A DNA stretch of 64,000 nucleotides, taken from the NCBI GenBank assembly GCA_963920525.1, contig OY986435.1:223560399-223624398 (forward strand), read 5' to 3'. The translations under genes and the position numbers were made by a program. Below the pieces are notes generated by a model, which saw only the letters and a program-made list of their open reading frames with translations, was not told where the DNA came from and made no database searches. This DNA is from Dichetophora obliterata. Its lineage: Eukaryota > Arthropoda > Insecta > Diptera > Sciomyzidae. This document shows positions 36,716-48,309 of the stretch, one piece after another. Within the stretch, counting starts at the first letter, position 1. Every line of letters begins with the position of its first letter.

Positions 36716-37084
36716 TATAGAATAGTATATAGATATAGACTAGCGGCTGCGCCACGGACGTTTTTTTATCAATCTTCTTAACGCCTTTAAGACGGGACAA
36801 ATTTTTCACACATGCGCTAATTTTTACCTTATATTGATATTGACTAATTTTTATGTGATACGGTTAGTTTTGCGACATCCGATACGACATGGCTTTTTTG
36901 GGTTAAGACAATACATATCAAAGAAATACAAAATGCTCTTTTTTCTTTTGTTTTGTTTTGGAGCGATGCTCTGAATTTATATGTAGCTCACTTTTCGCCT
37001 TGCTCGAGGCTCTTCAGTTTTTTTTTTGTTGCGCTGTGCTAGCTAACAAAGAGACAGAGAAAAGTAGAGAGCAACATTGAGTTT
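36716..37084. other. Intergenic DNA
   Basis: A short ATATAGACTAGCGGC... scrap at about 36730 resembles a repeat end. Nothing else seen. Confidence 0.35.
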
Positions 37085-37092
37085 ATTGAAAC

Positions 37093-37882
37093 CATGGTGT
37101 AATTATCCAAGTGGAAGCGGTTTTTCAACTCTCTCACAAAAATGAACACTAGCCTTGTCAAAAACAGCTGATGGCAAATTTGAAGCAAAGCGAAATAAAA
37201 CGAAGTTTGTGAAAGTATTTTTTTACCAATTTTATGTATTTGCCAAGACCTTCAACTAGCTTATTTTATTCTGTGGACGCGTTTTAAGCCAATAGCCTTG
37301 CTGTAATAGACCAACCGTCCAGCTCCAAGTTTTATTATTACCAACAAATTGTGACAAAAGCAAGCGAAGAATTTGCTGCTGCTGCTGCTGCCATGGTAGA
37401 AGGATAGAGGTATATGCAGCGCTGACTGTGCTCTCTTTCCATACTGCCATGTCTGTCAAATTTAGCTGTGTGGCGAATGGAAACAAAAGAAAATAAAGAA
37501 AAAGATTTGCTTCGTTTTGACAATTCCGGCAGTATGCTCTCATCTGGTGCATATACCTGTATTCTTCTACCATGGCTGCTGCTATTAAAGCTGCTGCTCT
37601 ATTTTTTTACATGTCAGATCTTCTTTTGCACACATTTTCTTATCGCGTGCTCTTTTAGCTTTTTGATTAGCTTCAGCTTGTTTTTAAAACATACTATTTA
37701 ACAAAACAAAAAGTGTTTAACGCAGCATTATCGAGCGACTATGTACTTTTCCAAGAGCTTCTTATAACGAATCACTTGACACTTATAAACAACCTCGCTA
37801 TTTTTGAGAAACTTTTATGACAACTTTGGCAAAATGTATGGTGTGGTGAAAAAACCGCTTCCACCTGGATAATTACACCATG
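37093..37882. mobile_element. 790-bp P-like non-autonomous element
   Basis: Inverted ends start CATGGTGTAATTATCCA and continue -(A/G)-GTGGAAGCGG-TTTTT, about 33 bp with one mismatch. The 8-bp sequence ATTGAAAC is directly repeated outside (37085-37092 and 37883-37890). Ends of about 31 bp that begin CATG with an 8-bp duplication match the P superfamily. No transposase. It carries a second element of similar design inside (37392-37574). Confidence 0.75.
37392..37574. mobile_element. 183-bp P-like MITE nested in the 790-bp element
   Basis: The inverted ends are CATGGTAGAAG-(G/A)-ATA-(G/C)-AGGTATATGCA, about 27 bp with two differences; similarity resumes inside both arms (CATACTGCC). GCTGCTGC lies directly outside both ends (37384-37391 and 37575-37582), an exact 8-bp repeat, though in GCT-rich context where chance agreement is easier. 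No coding content. Confidence 0.6.
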
Positions 37883-37890
37883 ATTGAAAC

Positions 37891-39052
37891 TCTAGCAACA
37901 CAAACGCGTCAAAAGACAACGAAAAAGTAATCCGTGGCAGCTGGGATGATATCTTAAAAAACTTAATACCTTAATTAAATATACTTATTATTAAAATTTT
38001 GAAAGAAAAATACCCCTAAATAAATCTGTAGCACAAATATATTTTAAAATTTTTCATAAAAATCGGCCCAGTACTTTTGGAGTAAAGTCTTAACTTTGAA
38101 TTTTCACTTCAATTTTATATAATAGTATTGATATAGATTAATTGCAGACCCAACTGTTGGGTTAATATTTGCCACATCACAACTTTTATAATATTTATTT
38201 TGTATCAGTGAAAAAGCTTAAACTTTAATGAAATGTCTATGATAATTACAGTAATAAAACTCATTTTCTGTTTGTTAAACAGCTCAACGTATTTAGCTCA
38301 AACTAGGTACACATATTAAGTGCATCCTAATTTAAAATGTTACATACTTAGTTTTTGCCACGCCCCCTCCAAAATATTTCAACTAACGGTAATTTAGTTT
38401 TTATAATACTTTTTAATATCGGAGTTTTTTGTGTGTATTTAATTTTAAAAAATGTTATTTTGACATCAAAAACACTCACATATATATTTAAAATTTTAGA
38501 AATTTTCAGTACAACGACATTTTCATAAAACATCGTTACATAAGAATGAGAAAAAAACGACATGAAAATCAAAGTTTAGTTTTTCGATGCAAATATCTCC
38601 GCTGTCCATTAATACCTTTCATTAAAATTTTTTTTGTACAAAAGTTCAATAAAAGCACTTCACAAAAATAGGTTGAACTGTACTGTTAAGTCAGTATATA
38701 TATACTTTATGATTATGTCAAAAAATGTCCAAAATATTGACTTTTTACTCAAAAAATGACTCAAAAATTGTTTTTGTTGTAAAAATGAAATCAAGTAAAA
38801 ATTGCACATCAGGCTACCTTTCATATGACATGGCATTTATTGTCTCAGAAATATAATGAGCCGGACAAATTTTACTGAACCCATTGGCTAAAAAAATTAT
38901 TCGTTATTGTCAAAGCAACCTATTTCAGCAGAATTCCTAAATGGTGTATACAAATTGTTAACCTTTTAAGTAGTTTATATATTGAAAATTAAAACAAAAA
39001 ACGCTTATTACGGTATTATAAGTGATTATACAAAGAAAAATTATAACAGCTT
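37891..39052. repeat. Dispersed ~0.7-kb repeat, copy 1
   Basis: About 38340-38960 shares long stretches with 56700-57310 (same direction), including GAGAATGAGAAAAAAACG and AATATCTCCGCTGT. It also shares parts with about 49190-49590 (inverted). About 38290-38400 is also inverted at about 43150-43240. No coding content. Confidence 0.55.
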
Positions 39053-39602
39053 CCCTGCAGTCCAATGCATCGTGCACGAAAATGGTATAATGATTTCTTA
39101 AAGAAACGTACTGCATGAGTTACATTTGTCGAAAATTCTTTACAAATCTGTCTTGTTTACGTCTATCAAAAACAGAAAGTTTTCAAACAGTGAATGAATT
39201 TGGAACTTTTTATGAGATTTTCGTCAAGGAAATGTATGACCAAATCAGCATGTTTCGTCAAAGATGAAGAAAAATCGTGCATGATTCATTAAAGATTCCT
39301 TTCAGACTTGGACTATTGGGTTTCATATATACCCTGCAGTCCAAGACATCGTGCACGAAAATTTCATGATGATTTCTTTAAGAAACTTACTGCATGAGAT
39401 ACATTTGTCGATAATTCTTTAGCAAATCTGTCTTGTTTTCATTCATCGAAAACAGAAAGTTTTCAAACAATGCACGAATTTGAAAATTTTGTATGAGATT
39501 TTCGTGAATGAAATGTATAACCGAATCAGCGTGTTTCGTCTACGATGAAGAAAAATCGTGCATGATTCATTAAAGATTTCTTTTAGACATAGACTACTGG
39601 GT
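39053..39602. repeat. Tandem dimer of a 279-bp unit
   Basis: CCCTGCAGTCCAA starts a unit at 39053 and again at 39332. The two copies are alike over their whole length, each beginning near CATCGTGCACG and ending near AATCGTGCATGATTC, so each unit also has inverted CGTGCA motifs near its ends. Confidence 0.8.
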
Positions 39603-39609
39603 ACAGGCA

Positions 39610-39623
39610 TCACACACGCACAC

Positions 39624-39660
<37 letters not shown>

Positions 39661-39688
39661 AAGACAGACAGACAGACAGACAGACAGT
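39610..39688. repeat. (CA)n/(CAGA)n microsatellite
   Basis: A short CA tract is followed by about 16 CAGA units with one interruption. It produces repetitive CLSV reading frames on the minus strand that are not genes. Confidence 0.95.
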
Positions 39689-40620
39689 ACCCAATAAGCC
39701 AAACAAGCTTGGAATAAGCTTGTACTAAGCTTACAAACGTAAGCATCATGCTTGGAAAAAGCTTGTAACAATTGTTGTAAAATGCTTTTAAGTAATTGTA
39801 GAATAAGCAAAAAGGAACCCTTGGAAAAATATTCCTTACTGTAATGTAAAATTCCAAGCATTTACTATTCAATTGAATATAAGTGTTGTTAATAAGCTTT
39901 CTATAATACTTTCTTTGCATTTGAAAAAACGTTTTATAAAAGTATTATTGAAAACAATTTGTAAATAATTGGAAATATGTATTATTGTAATTTTTTTTCA
40001 ACTGTTTTTAAAAAATTGGGAAAAAGTGTTATTAAAATATTATGAAAAGAATTATTACACAGTTGGAAGCAAGTATTATTGAAAGCTTTTTAAAACTGTT
40101 TTAAAGGTTTTGGAATGATTTAATTTGCCACAACTTCCTTGCTCTGATTCCGTACATTTAGATACAATTTATAATGAATTTTTTAAAATCTTAAATAAAA
40201 ACTTACATAATCAATTCAGAAATCTTACAACTTTTTAATTTAATCATTGAACACAAGCCACTGACATCAAAATTGTTAATGAGGGAACTTTGTTTTTTAT
40301 TGCAACAGTCATTTTCAATGCTTGAGGAATTCTCTTATAATGTGAAAGTTGTGAAACTATTACCTCTGAAAGCATGCTTCAATCATGCTTTCAAAACGCT
40401 TGTAAATTAGACTTTAAGTGAATTTATTTCAAGTAATATTATAAAAAGCTTAAGTTTATCATGTTTCGATAAAATTTTACAATAAAACTTGTATATTTAT
40501 TACGTAGGCAAGTATTTTCAAAGCATGTTTGGAAAAGACTTCAATTATTCTATTGTAGGTAAGCTTACTCCAAACACTATTACAAAATAGCTGATTAGGT
40601 ATTTTGCTTTTTATATATCT
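39689..40620. repeat. Repeat with clustered AAGCTT motifs
   Basis: AAGCTT occurs three times within 39708-39732 and again at about 39760, 39894, 40087, 40448 and 40562, often in GGA-(A/G)-TAAGCTT context facing inward from the two sides. This looks like the subterminal repeats of a DNA element of about 0.9 kb, but I could not define ends. Confidence 0.4.
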
Positions 40621-40824
40621 GTGGTCACAAGGAATAACGAATAAACTCAAAGAATCGTAAAAAACGATATTTTACTTGCACGAACTACGACCCATTTTTT
40701 TGAAATATATGAACCGTTACAAACGAAATATATGCAGACATAAGTGATGATCAATTCTGAGCAAAAAATTGATATTGGCATACTTCCAAAAATTGGCAGT
40801 AAAGTAAATTTCATATCGATTTTG

Positions 40825-42906
40825 AACCGACTTCAAAAAGGAGGAGGTTCTCAAGTTGGTTGGTTTTTTTTTAACGATAACTCCTAAAGTACTTGCCCGA
40901 TTGCCGCAATTTTTTGTCAACAGATAGAGATATCAAGCGCGAAGGTGCCCATCTAAAAAAGTGGGTGGTATTAGACACAGGGGCGTGGCAATATAAGAAA
41001 CACTTTGTATATCGAATAACATTAACACTAGAGAACTGAAATTTAGTACAGGGGTTGGCACAATTATTAAAAGTTATGTTCAAAAAAGTGAGCGTTATTC
41101 GATAAAGGGCGTGGCAATATTAAAAAACGCTGTAACTCGAATAATATTGACACTAGGGTACTGAAATTAGGTACAAGGGTAGGCATAATTATGAAAATTT
41201 ACTGTGAAGAAAGTGGGCGTTGTTGGACAAAAACACGTGGCAATATAAGAAAAACACTGTATCTCAGTTAATATTGACACTAGGGTACTGGAAATTGGTA
41301 CAAGGGTTGGAACAATTATTACAAATTACGGTCAAAAAAGTGTTCAACAATGGCGTGGCAATATTAGAAAAAAGCCAGAATTCGAATAATGTTGTTACTA
41401 GGATACTTAAATTAGGTATTAGGGGTAGGCATAATTATAAAAATTTAGGGTCAAGAAATTGGGCGTTAGTAGACAAAAGGGCGTGGCAATATAAGAAAAA
41501 TACTGTTTTTCAGTTAGTGTTGACACTAGTGTACGAAAATTCGTTACAATAATGGGAAAATTGTTATCATTATCACTAAAAAAGAAGAAATAAAAACTTT
41601 TTTACAAAAAAAAAAAAAAACCAACTTCAAAACCACTACAAAGCAAAAAATAATTTTAAACTACTTTTCACATTATTTCTTGGTGAAATTTGTTAATTTA
41701 TTTATATATATTATTAAATTGGAAATCTTATTACTATAAATTTTTTTCTATTTTGTATTATTATCAGAAATATATTAATTTCTCCATGAATATAAAACCA
41801 TTAAAGTCGGTGCTTATATAATCACACTTTTATAAAATAAACACTCCAGCTTTAAAGGTTTTATATTCATGGAGAAATTAATATAATTATGATAATAATA
41901 GAAAATAGAAAAAATTTATAGCAATAAGATTTCCAATTTAATAATATATATAAATAAATAAACAAACTTGACCAAGAATTAACGCCCTTTTGTCCAGTAA
42001 CGCCCACTTTATTTAAATTTTCATAGCTATGCCTACCCCTGAACCTTATTTCAGTATCCTAGTGTGAATATAATTCGAGTTATGGTGTTTTTCTAATATT
42101 GCCACGCCTTTGTCGAACAACACCCACTTTTTTGACCGTTATTTGTAATAACTGTTCCAACCCTTGTACCAATTTCCAGTATTCTAGTATCAATATTAAC
42201 TGAGATACAGTATTTTTCTTTTATTGCCACGCCATTTTGTTCAACAACGCCCACTTTCTTCACGGTAAGTTTTCATAATTATGCCTACCCCTGTACTTAA
42301 TTTCAGTACCCTAGTGTCAATTTTATTCGAGTTACAGAGTTTTTATTATATTGCCACGCCCTTTATCGAATTACGCCCACATTTGGACCATAATTTGTAA
42401 TAAGTGTTCCTAACCCAGTACCAATTTCCAGTACCCTAGTGTCAATATTAACTGAGATACAGTATTTTTCTTATATTGCCGCGCCCTTTTGTCCAACAAC
42501 GTCCACTTTCTTCACATTAATTTTTATCATTTTGCCTACACCTGTACCTAATTTCAGCACCCTAGTGTCAATTTTATCCGAGTTACAGCGTTTTTCTAAT
42601 ATTGTCACGCCTTTTATCGAATAACGCCCACTTTTTTGAACATAACTTTTAATAGTTGTGCCAACCCTGTACTAAATTTCAGTACTCTAGTGTTAATATT
42701 ATTCGATATACAAAGTGTTTCTTATATTGCCACGCCTCTGTGTTGAATGCCGCCCATTTTTTTAGACGGGCACCTCCGCGTTTGATATCTCTATCTGTTG
42801 ACAAAAAATTGTGGCAAGCGGGCAAGTAATTTGGAGTTATCGATGTACATACATTAAAAAAAAAACCAACCAACTTGAGAACCTCCTCCTTTTTGAAGTC
42901 GGTTAA
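40825..42906. mobile_element. 2.08-kb palindromic fold-back element
   Basis: The outer ends are AACCGACTTCAAAAAGGAGG and its inverted copy, extending through AGGTTCTCAAGTTGGTTGG. The left arm (40825 to about 41810) is the inverted complement of the right (about 41852-42906), with a centre of about 40 bp. Each arm holds about five or six tandem units of about 125 bp marked by GCGTGGCAATAT (left: about 40983, 41109, 41236, 41353, 41480; inverted in the right arm at about 42098, 42220, 42345, 42473, 42600, 42727). The inner ~120 bp of each arm is unique and also inverted. No ORF. Inverted arms of tandem repeats are the fold-back design. Confidence 0.85.
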
Positions 42907-43978
42907 GAATACTTTTGATTTCACCAAGTGCTGGTTAAGCCAGCGTCGGTATTTTTGTAATTTTATAATCTTGTCAGCTGTTCCTTCGATTAGCAGCTAA
43001 ACGAAACCACAACTTGTCGTTAACTTAATCAGCACTTAAGGGACAGTTAAACCTTGACCGAACATTGAGAAAGAGCTTTTTTGCTAACTGTTGGTTAAAG
43101 TTCTGATTAGTGCTTAACCGGACATTGAGAAAGTGGCCCTTATAATAACCAAATTACCGTTAGTTGAAAAATTTCGGAGGGGGCGTTTCAAAAACTGAGT
43201 ACTTATGTTACAATTTTATCTAGGATGCACTTTATATGTATACCAAGTTTGAGCGAAATCCGTTGAGTCGTTTAGATTTGTATAAAGGCCAAACAAACAA
43301 ACAAACAAACAAACAGAAAATTAGTTGTATTACTATAGATACGACACTAAAACCAGGCTAATATACATACTAATTTTAATTTTGAAGATAAAGATAATAA
43401 ATTCAAAAAATGCATTAGAAATAAAATTTACACCGGCTTGAGTTGTTTATTTATTAAAGCCTTGATATCTTATCGCAGCTATCAATCAGTATTTTTGATT
43501 AGAAATATATTTGTTTTAATTTCTTAATTTTTTTTTTAAGTCTAAGCACACAAAAAAATTATTTATGATCATTGTGACATTGTAGAGTTTATTTTTGAGC
43601 AAAATCCAAGGTTATTTGTATTTGATGCACATTTATAAAGATACAATTATTCATTATTAAATTAAATTTTGATGGAATGCAGAAACCTGACGTCAAACAG
43701 ATCTCCTCATAGTCGAGGTTAAGTTGGGGTTATCACGAGATCTTGGCTGAAGCCAAAAACTCATGAAATATAAACAATATTATATTTTTCTCTTATCAAT
43801 GAGTAATCTGTTTAGAGTTTTCTTAGAGACCCTTGACGCTATTGAGAGGGTTAAGCACCTAAACAATTTTTTTTAACAACACAAATAGATGATTGTTAAC
43901 AAATAAATATATATTCGTAATAATATTATATGTATATAACACTGTCCGACAGAGGTTTGCAGCCATGAGAAATTGTGA
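42907..43978. other. Intergenic DNA with repeat fragments
   Basis: About 43150-43345 is the end of a dispersed repeat: an inverted copy of about 38290-38400, then a (CAAA)n tract at 43288-43316. 43346-43978 shows nothing recognised. Confidence 0.4.
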
Positions 43979-46900
43979 TCTATATATATAAAAATGGATG
44001 TATGTATGTGGGTATGTGGGTATGTGGGTATGTGGGTATGTGGGTATGTGGGTGGGTATGTGGGTGGGTATGTGGCTATATCACGTATAGACTCCAAAAC
44101 TGCTGAACCGATCTTTATGAAATTTTCAGGGAAAATAAAGCCACATCTTGAGAGTGTTCCTGTGAGGTTTCGTAACGATTGGAGAAGGGGGCGTGGTACC
44201 TCCCATACAAGCCAAATTTGCTCCATCGATCACAAACAAAAAAAAAAGAAAAATATCTCACGGTTTCAATCGTAAAAAGCTAAGATTTAGGGATTTTGTT
44301 CAGATGGTTACTGTCGGTAACTGTACAAAAAATGGGCGTGGTCGTTATATAAATACGCCCACTTTTTCGAAATCATGGCAATTCCGGAGTTCTGCACATT
44401 TTTACAGTGAAACTTGCTCTTTAGGTGCTCCAAGAGACGAACACAATTTATAAATGCTTTCACGCCCACTTTTAACGCCCACAAATCAATATCTATATGT
44501 ATATAAAGCAAAACGATGTGTGTCTGGCTGTGTGATGTCTATAGACTCCAAAACTACTGAACCGATTGACCTGAAATTTTAGCAGTCGATTTGTTTCAGG
44601 TACGAAATGGTTGAGGAAAAAAAATTGCCACACCCCCTTTTTACCGCCCCCAAATCAATAAAAATGTTATATTTCAGTCGGTTTGGGTCGTATATGGCTA
44701 AAATTTTGTAATTTAGTATGTACGGTTACTGTCGACAACTGTCCTAAAAATGGGTTTCCACGCCCCCTTTTACCGCCCACAAATAAATGAAAATGGTTTA
44801 TTTCAGACGGTTTTGGTCGTATAAGACTTAAATTTGTTACTTTGGTTTGTGAAGTTACTGACAGTAACTGTACGAAAAATTGGTTTCCACGCCCCCTTTT
44901 GCGCCCACAAATCAGTGAAAATGCTATATTTCATGCAGTTTTGGCCGTATGAGACTAACATATGATACTTAAGTTTGTATGATTACTTTCGGCAATTGTA
45001 CTAAAAAAGGGCGTCAGCGCTATATAGCCACACCCACTTTTTAAGAAACCATCAAAATTGACTACTGGGTCGATTGAGCTAAAATGTTGGCTTAGTTTGT
45101 ACGGTTACTGTTAGCAACTGTACTAAAAATTGGTCTCCACGCCCCCCTTTTACCGCCCACAAACCAATGAAAACGTTTTATTTCAACGGTTTGGGTCGTA
45201 TTAGACAAAAATTTTGTAATTCAGTACATATGGTTACTCTCGGCAAGTGCACTAAAAATAGGCCTGCCCTACTTTAGTTAAACTCACTTTTCGGGGAGTT
45301 AGCGTCCAGTGAAGTAAAGTGCGCCAGGCTTAACCTAAATTGAGCTGAAATTTGGGCAGTCGATTTGTTTCGATTACGAGATGGCTCAAGGGAAACATTT
45401 TACCGCACCCCTTTTTACCGCTTGCAAAACAATAAAAATGCTATATTTCGCACGGTTTTGATCGTATTAGACTAAAATGTGGTTATTTAGTGCACATGGC
45501 TACTTTCGGCAGCTGTACTGAAAATGGTGAATATATTTGACATTTCTTGACATTTTTGTGTAAAGCAGTAAGGCGGTCTGTGGCAGAACAACGTTTGCCG
45601 AGGAGATAGATTGTTCCTGTGAGGTTTGGTAACGTTTGGACGAGGGGGCGTGGTTCCTCCCATACAAGCCAAATTTGCGCTATCGACCACAAACCAAATA
45701 AGGGATATATATCAGACGGTTTCGATCGTAAAAACTAAGATATTATCATTTTGTTCAGATGGCAACTGTCAGTAACTGTACAAAAATATCTTTTTCGTTG
45801 CAATATATATACGCTCACTTTTTCGAAATCATGGCAATTCCGGAGTTCTACACATTTTTATACTGAAACTTGCTGTGTAGGTGCTCCAAGAGGCAGTCAC
45901 GATGCATAAATGTTTTCACGCCCACTTTTAGCACCCACAAATCAATATCTGTACATATAAAAATGAATCGTGATTTGTTCGGATGCTTAAAACTTGAAAA
46001 TGACTAGACCAAATAGGATACTTCCTTCTACTGGTTTGTTCGTAACTGCTACGAAGGTTTAGGAAAAAAGTAATGCCACACCCCTTTTATCGCCCACAAA
46101 TCAATAAAAATGCTATATTTAAGAAGGTTTTGGTCGTATTAAATTAAAATTTGGTAAATAAGTTCTTATGATGACTGTCACTAACTTTAATAAAAACGGG
46201 CGTTGTCACACTTCATCTACGCCTACTTTTGGAAATATCACAATACTCCGAAACTATTGGTCCGATTGAGCTCAAATTTTGTAAGTGGCTTTGCTTTGAG
46301 TACGAGATGGTTTAAGAAGAAATGCCACACCTTCTTTTACCTCCCATTAATATAAAAACAATTTGTGTTATCGAATAGCGTTATGGGTTGCACAGCTTAG
46401 AAATTCGGTATTCGACCACAATTTAGACGTACCGTTTCAGTGATGAAATTTTATGGGAGTTGGACAAGGGGGAGGGGCACCTCTCATACAACCCAAATTG
46501 GTGATATCGAATAGCTTTGAATTTATAGGAATTCAGCTTTGGAATTCAGTTTTTGACCTCAATTTACACATGCAGTTTCAATGATTTTTTTTATGGGCGT
46601 TGGACAGGGAGGCCGGACATCTCCCTTACATCCCAAATTTGCAATATCGAATTGCTTTGAAGTTATAGGTTGACAGCGTAAGAAATCGGTATTCGACCTA
46701 AATTTATACATGCACTTTCATTTCTTACATTTTATGGGCGTTGGGAAAAGGGGAGTGACACTTTCCATACAACCCAACTTTGTGCTATCAAATAGCTTTG
46801 GAGTTATAGGTCGCACAGCATCGGAATTCAGTATTTGACCAAAATTTATGCATGCAGATTTACTGATAAAATTTTTTAGAGTTTGTCGGGGGCGTCCAAC

Positions 46901-47341
46901 TTAACCCAAATTTGCGATATCGAATAGCTTTGGAGTTATAGGTAACTCAGCCTCGGAATTCAGTATTCGACCTCAATTTACACATGCAGTTTCATTGGTT
47001 AAATTTTATGGGCGTAAGGAAAAGGGCAGTGTCACCTCCCATACAACCTAAATTTGTGCTATCGAATAGTTTTGGAGATATATGTCGCACAGTTTTGGAA
47101 TTCGGTATTCAACCTCCATGTACACATGCAGTTTAATTGATTACATTCTATGAGCGGTGATCAAGAGGGCGTGGCACTTCCTATACAACCCTAATTTGTT
47201 ATATCGAATGGCTTTGTGGATATAGGTCGCACAGTCTCGGAATTCAGTATTCTACCTCAATTTAGACATGCTGTTTAACTGATAACATTTTATGGGCGTT
47301 TGAATAGGGAGAGTGGCAGCAACGCGCCGGGTTTCAGCTAG
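43979..47341 (+). mobile_element. Helitron-like non-autonomous element with two tandem arrays
   Basis: It starts TCTATATATATAAAAATG after an A and ends GGGTTTCAGCTAG before a T. TC...CTAG at an A|T junction is the Helitron signature. Near the start is a GTATGTGG microsatellite (about 43998-44074). About 44300-46300 holds units of about 130-140 bp with CGCCCAC and GGTTACTGTCGGCAACTGTA. About 46380-47300 holds about seven units of about 139 bp with TTTTATGGGCGTTGG (about 46452, 46592, 46729, 46868, 47010, 47150, 47288). No helicase. A microsatellite plus tandem repeats recalls the DINE-1/HINE type. The 3' hairpin is not obvious. Confidence 0.6.
43998..44074. repeat. (GTATGTGG)n microsatellite
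   Basis: About nine imperfect copies of an 8-bp unit at the 5' end of the Helitron-like element; it creates a spurious Pro/Thr/His reading frame. Confidence 0.9.
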
Positions 47342-48308
47342 TATATTATAAAAACAGACGCTAAAAAAGTTATACGTGTCTCGTCTTTTTTCTCTAGCAC
47401 GTCACAGTTTTTTTTTAACCAATTTTAAAGTTTTCATTATCACAGCTGACGTTTTTAAATATGAAATAACGCTATACAATATAAAAGCGTCAACCAATTT
47501 TCATGAAGGAAGGCATTTTAGAAAAGTTATTTAATAACAAATTTTTAAAATTAAAACTCAGTTCCATACGTTTCCTAAAATTTTATGGAAGAGCTATCTA
47601 TAATTTCTGACAGTTTATGTTTTTATACCTATTACATCAGCCAACATACTTATTTAAAAAAAACATGATTTTTGGAGGATTTTGCTTAGCTGGAGGTAAT
47701 CGTAGGATCCAAAATATTTTGGGAATCATCATAAAATAGATCAAGGTTCATTTTTAGGAGGATACAAATGGAACTTTGTTTTCAATATGCCTCGACTTGT
47801 AAAAAAAATATTTTGAAAATTAAATAAAGCAAAGGAAAAATGCAATAAAAATTTTTTAAATTATTGTTTTTGTTTGGGTTTTACAAGAACGGTAATGAAA
47901 TTGTCTTCAATGTGAATTAATTATTATCTGATAGTGTCATTTACCATGACGTGGCAGACGATTGAGTTAAAAAAATTGGAAAAAATTTCCACAAATTTCA
48001 AGTTCGCGGTCTGAATTCCGCACAAATTAAACCGTTATCAAATAAATAAGTACACAGTTAGATTGAGCGTAAGTAGTGATTAAAAGTCTATAAGTGAAAT
48101 TTTAAAAAATTACCTCAAAAATCACGCCACTCATAGTGGCGCCCACTCAGTTTTTACAAATTCCAAAAATTTCTTTCGCCCTTCGTAACCTTCATGCTGA
48201 ATTTAGAATCTGCCAGAGGAGGGAGGATCTGAGATACTTTTGCAAATGATACAGTCTAGCGTATATTTTTTCTTAACGTCTATTTTTAGAATACATATGC
48301 GACCTTCT
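47342..48308. other. Intergenic DNA
   Basis: AT-rich; no supported gene or repeat end. Confidence 0.4.
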
Positions 48309-48309
48309 G

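Noticed and set aside
39443..39920. Frames rich in CLSV repeats
   Set aside because: Translation of the CAGA microsatellite.
43873..44226. Frame rich in Pro-Thr-His repeats
   Set aside because: Translation of the GTATGTGG microsatellite at the start of the Helitron-like element.
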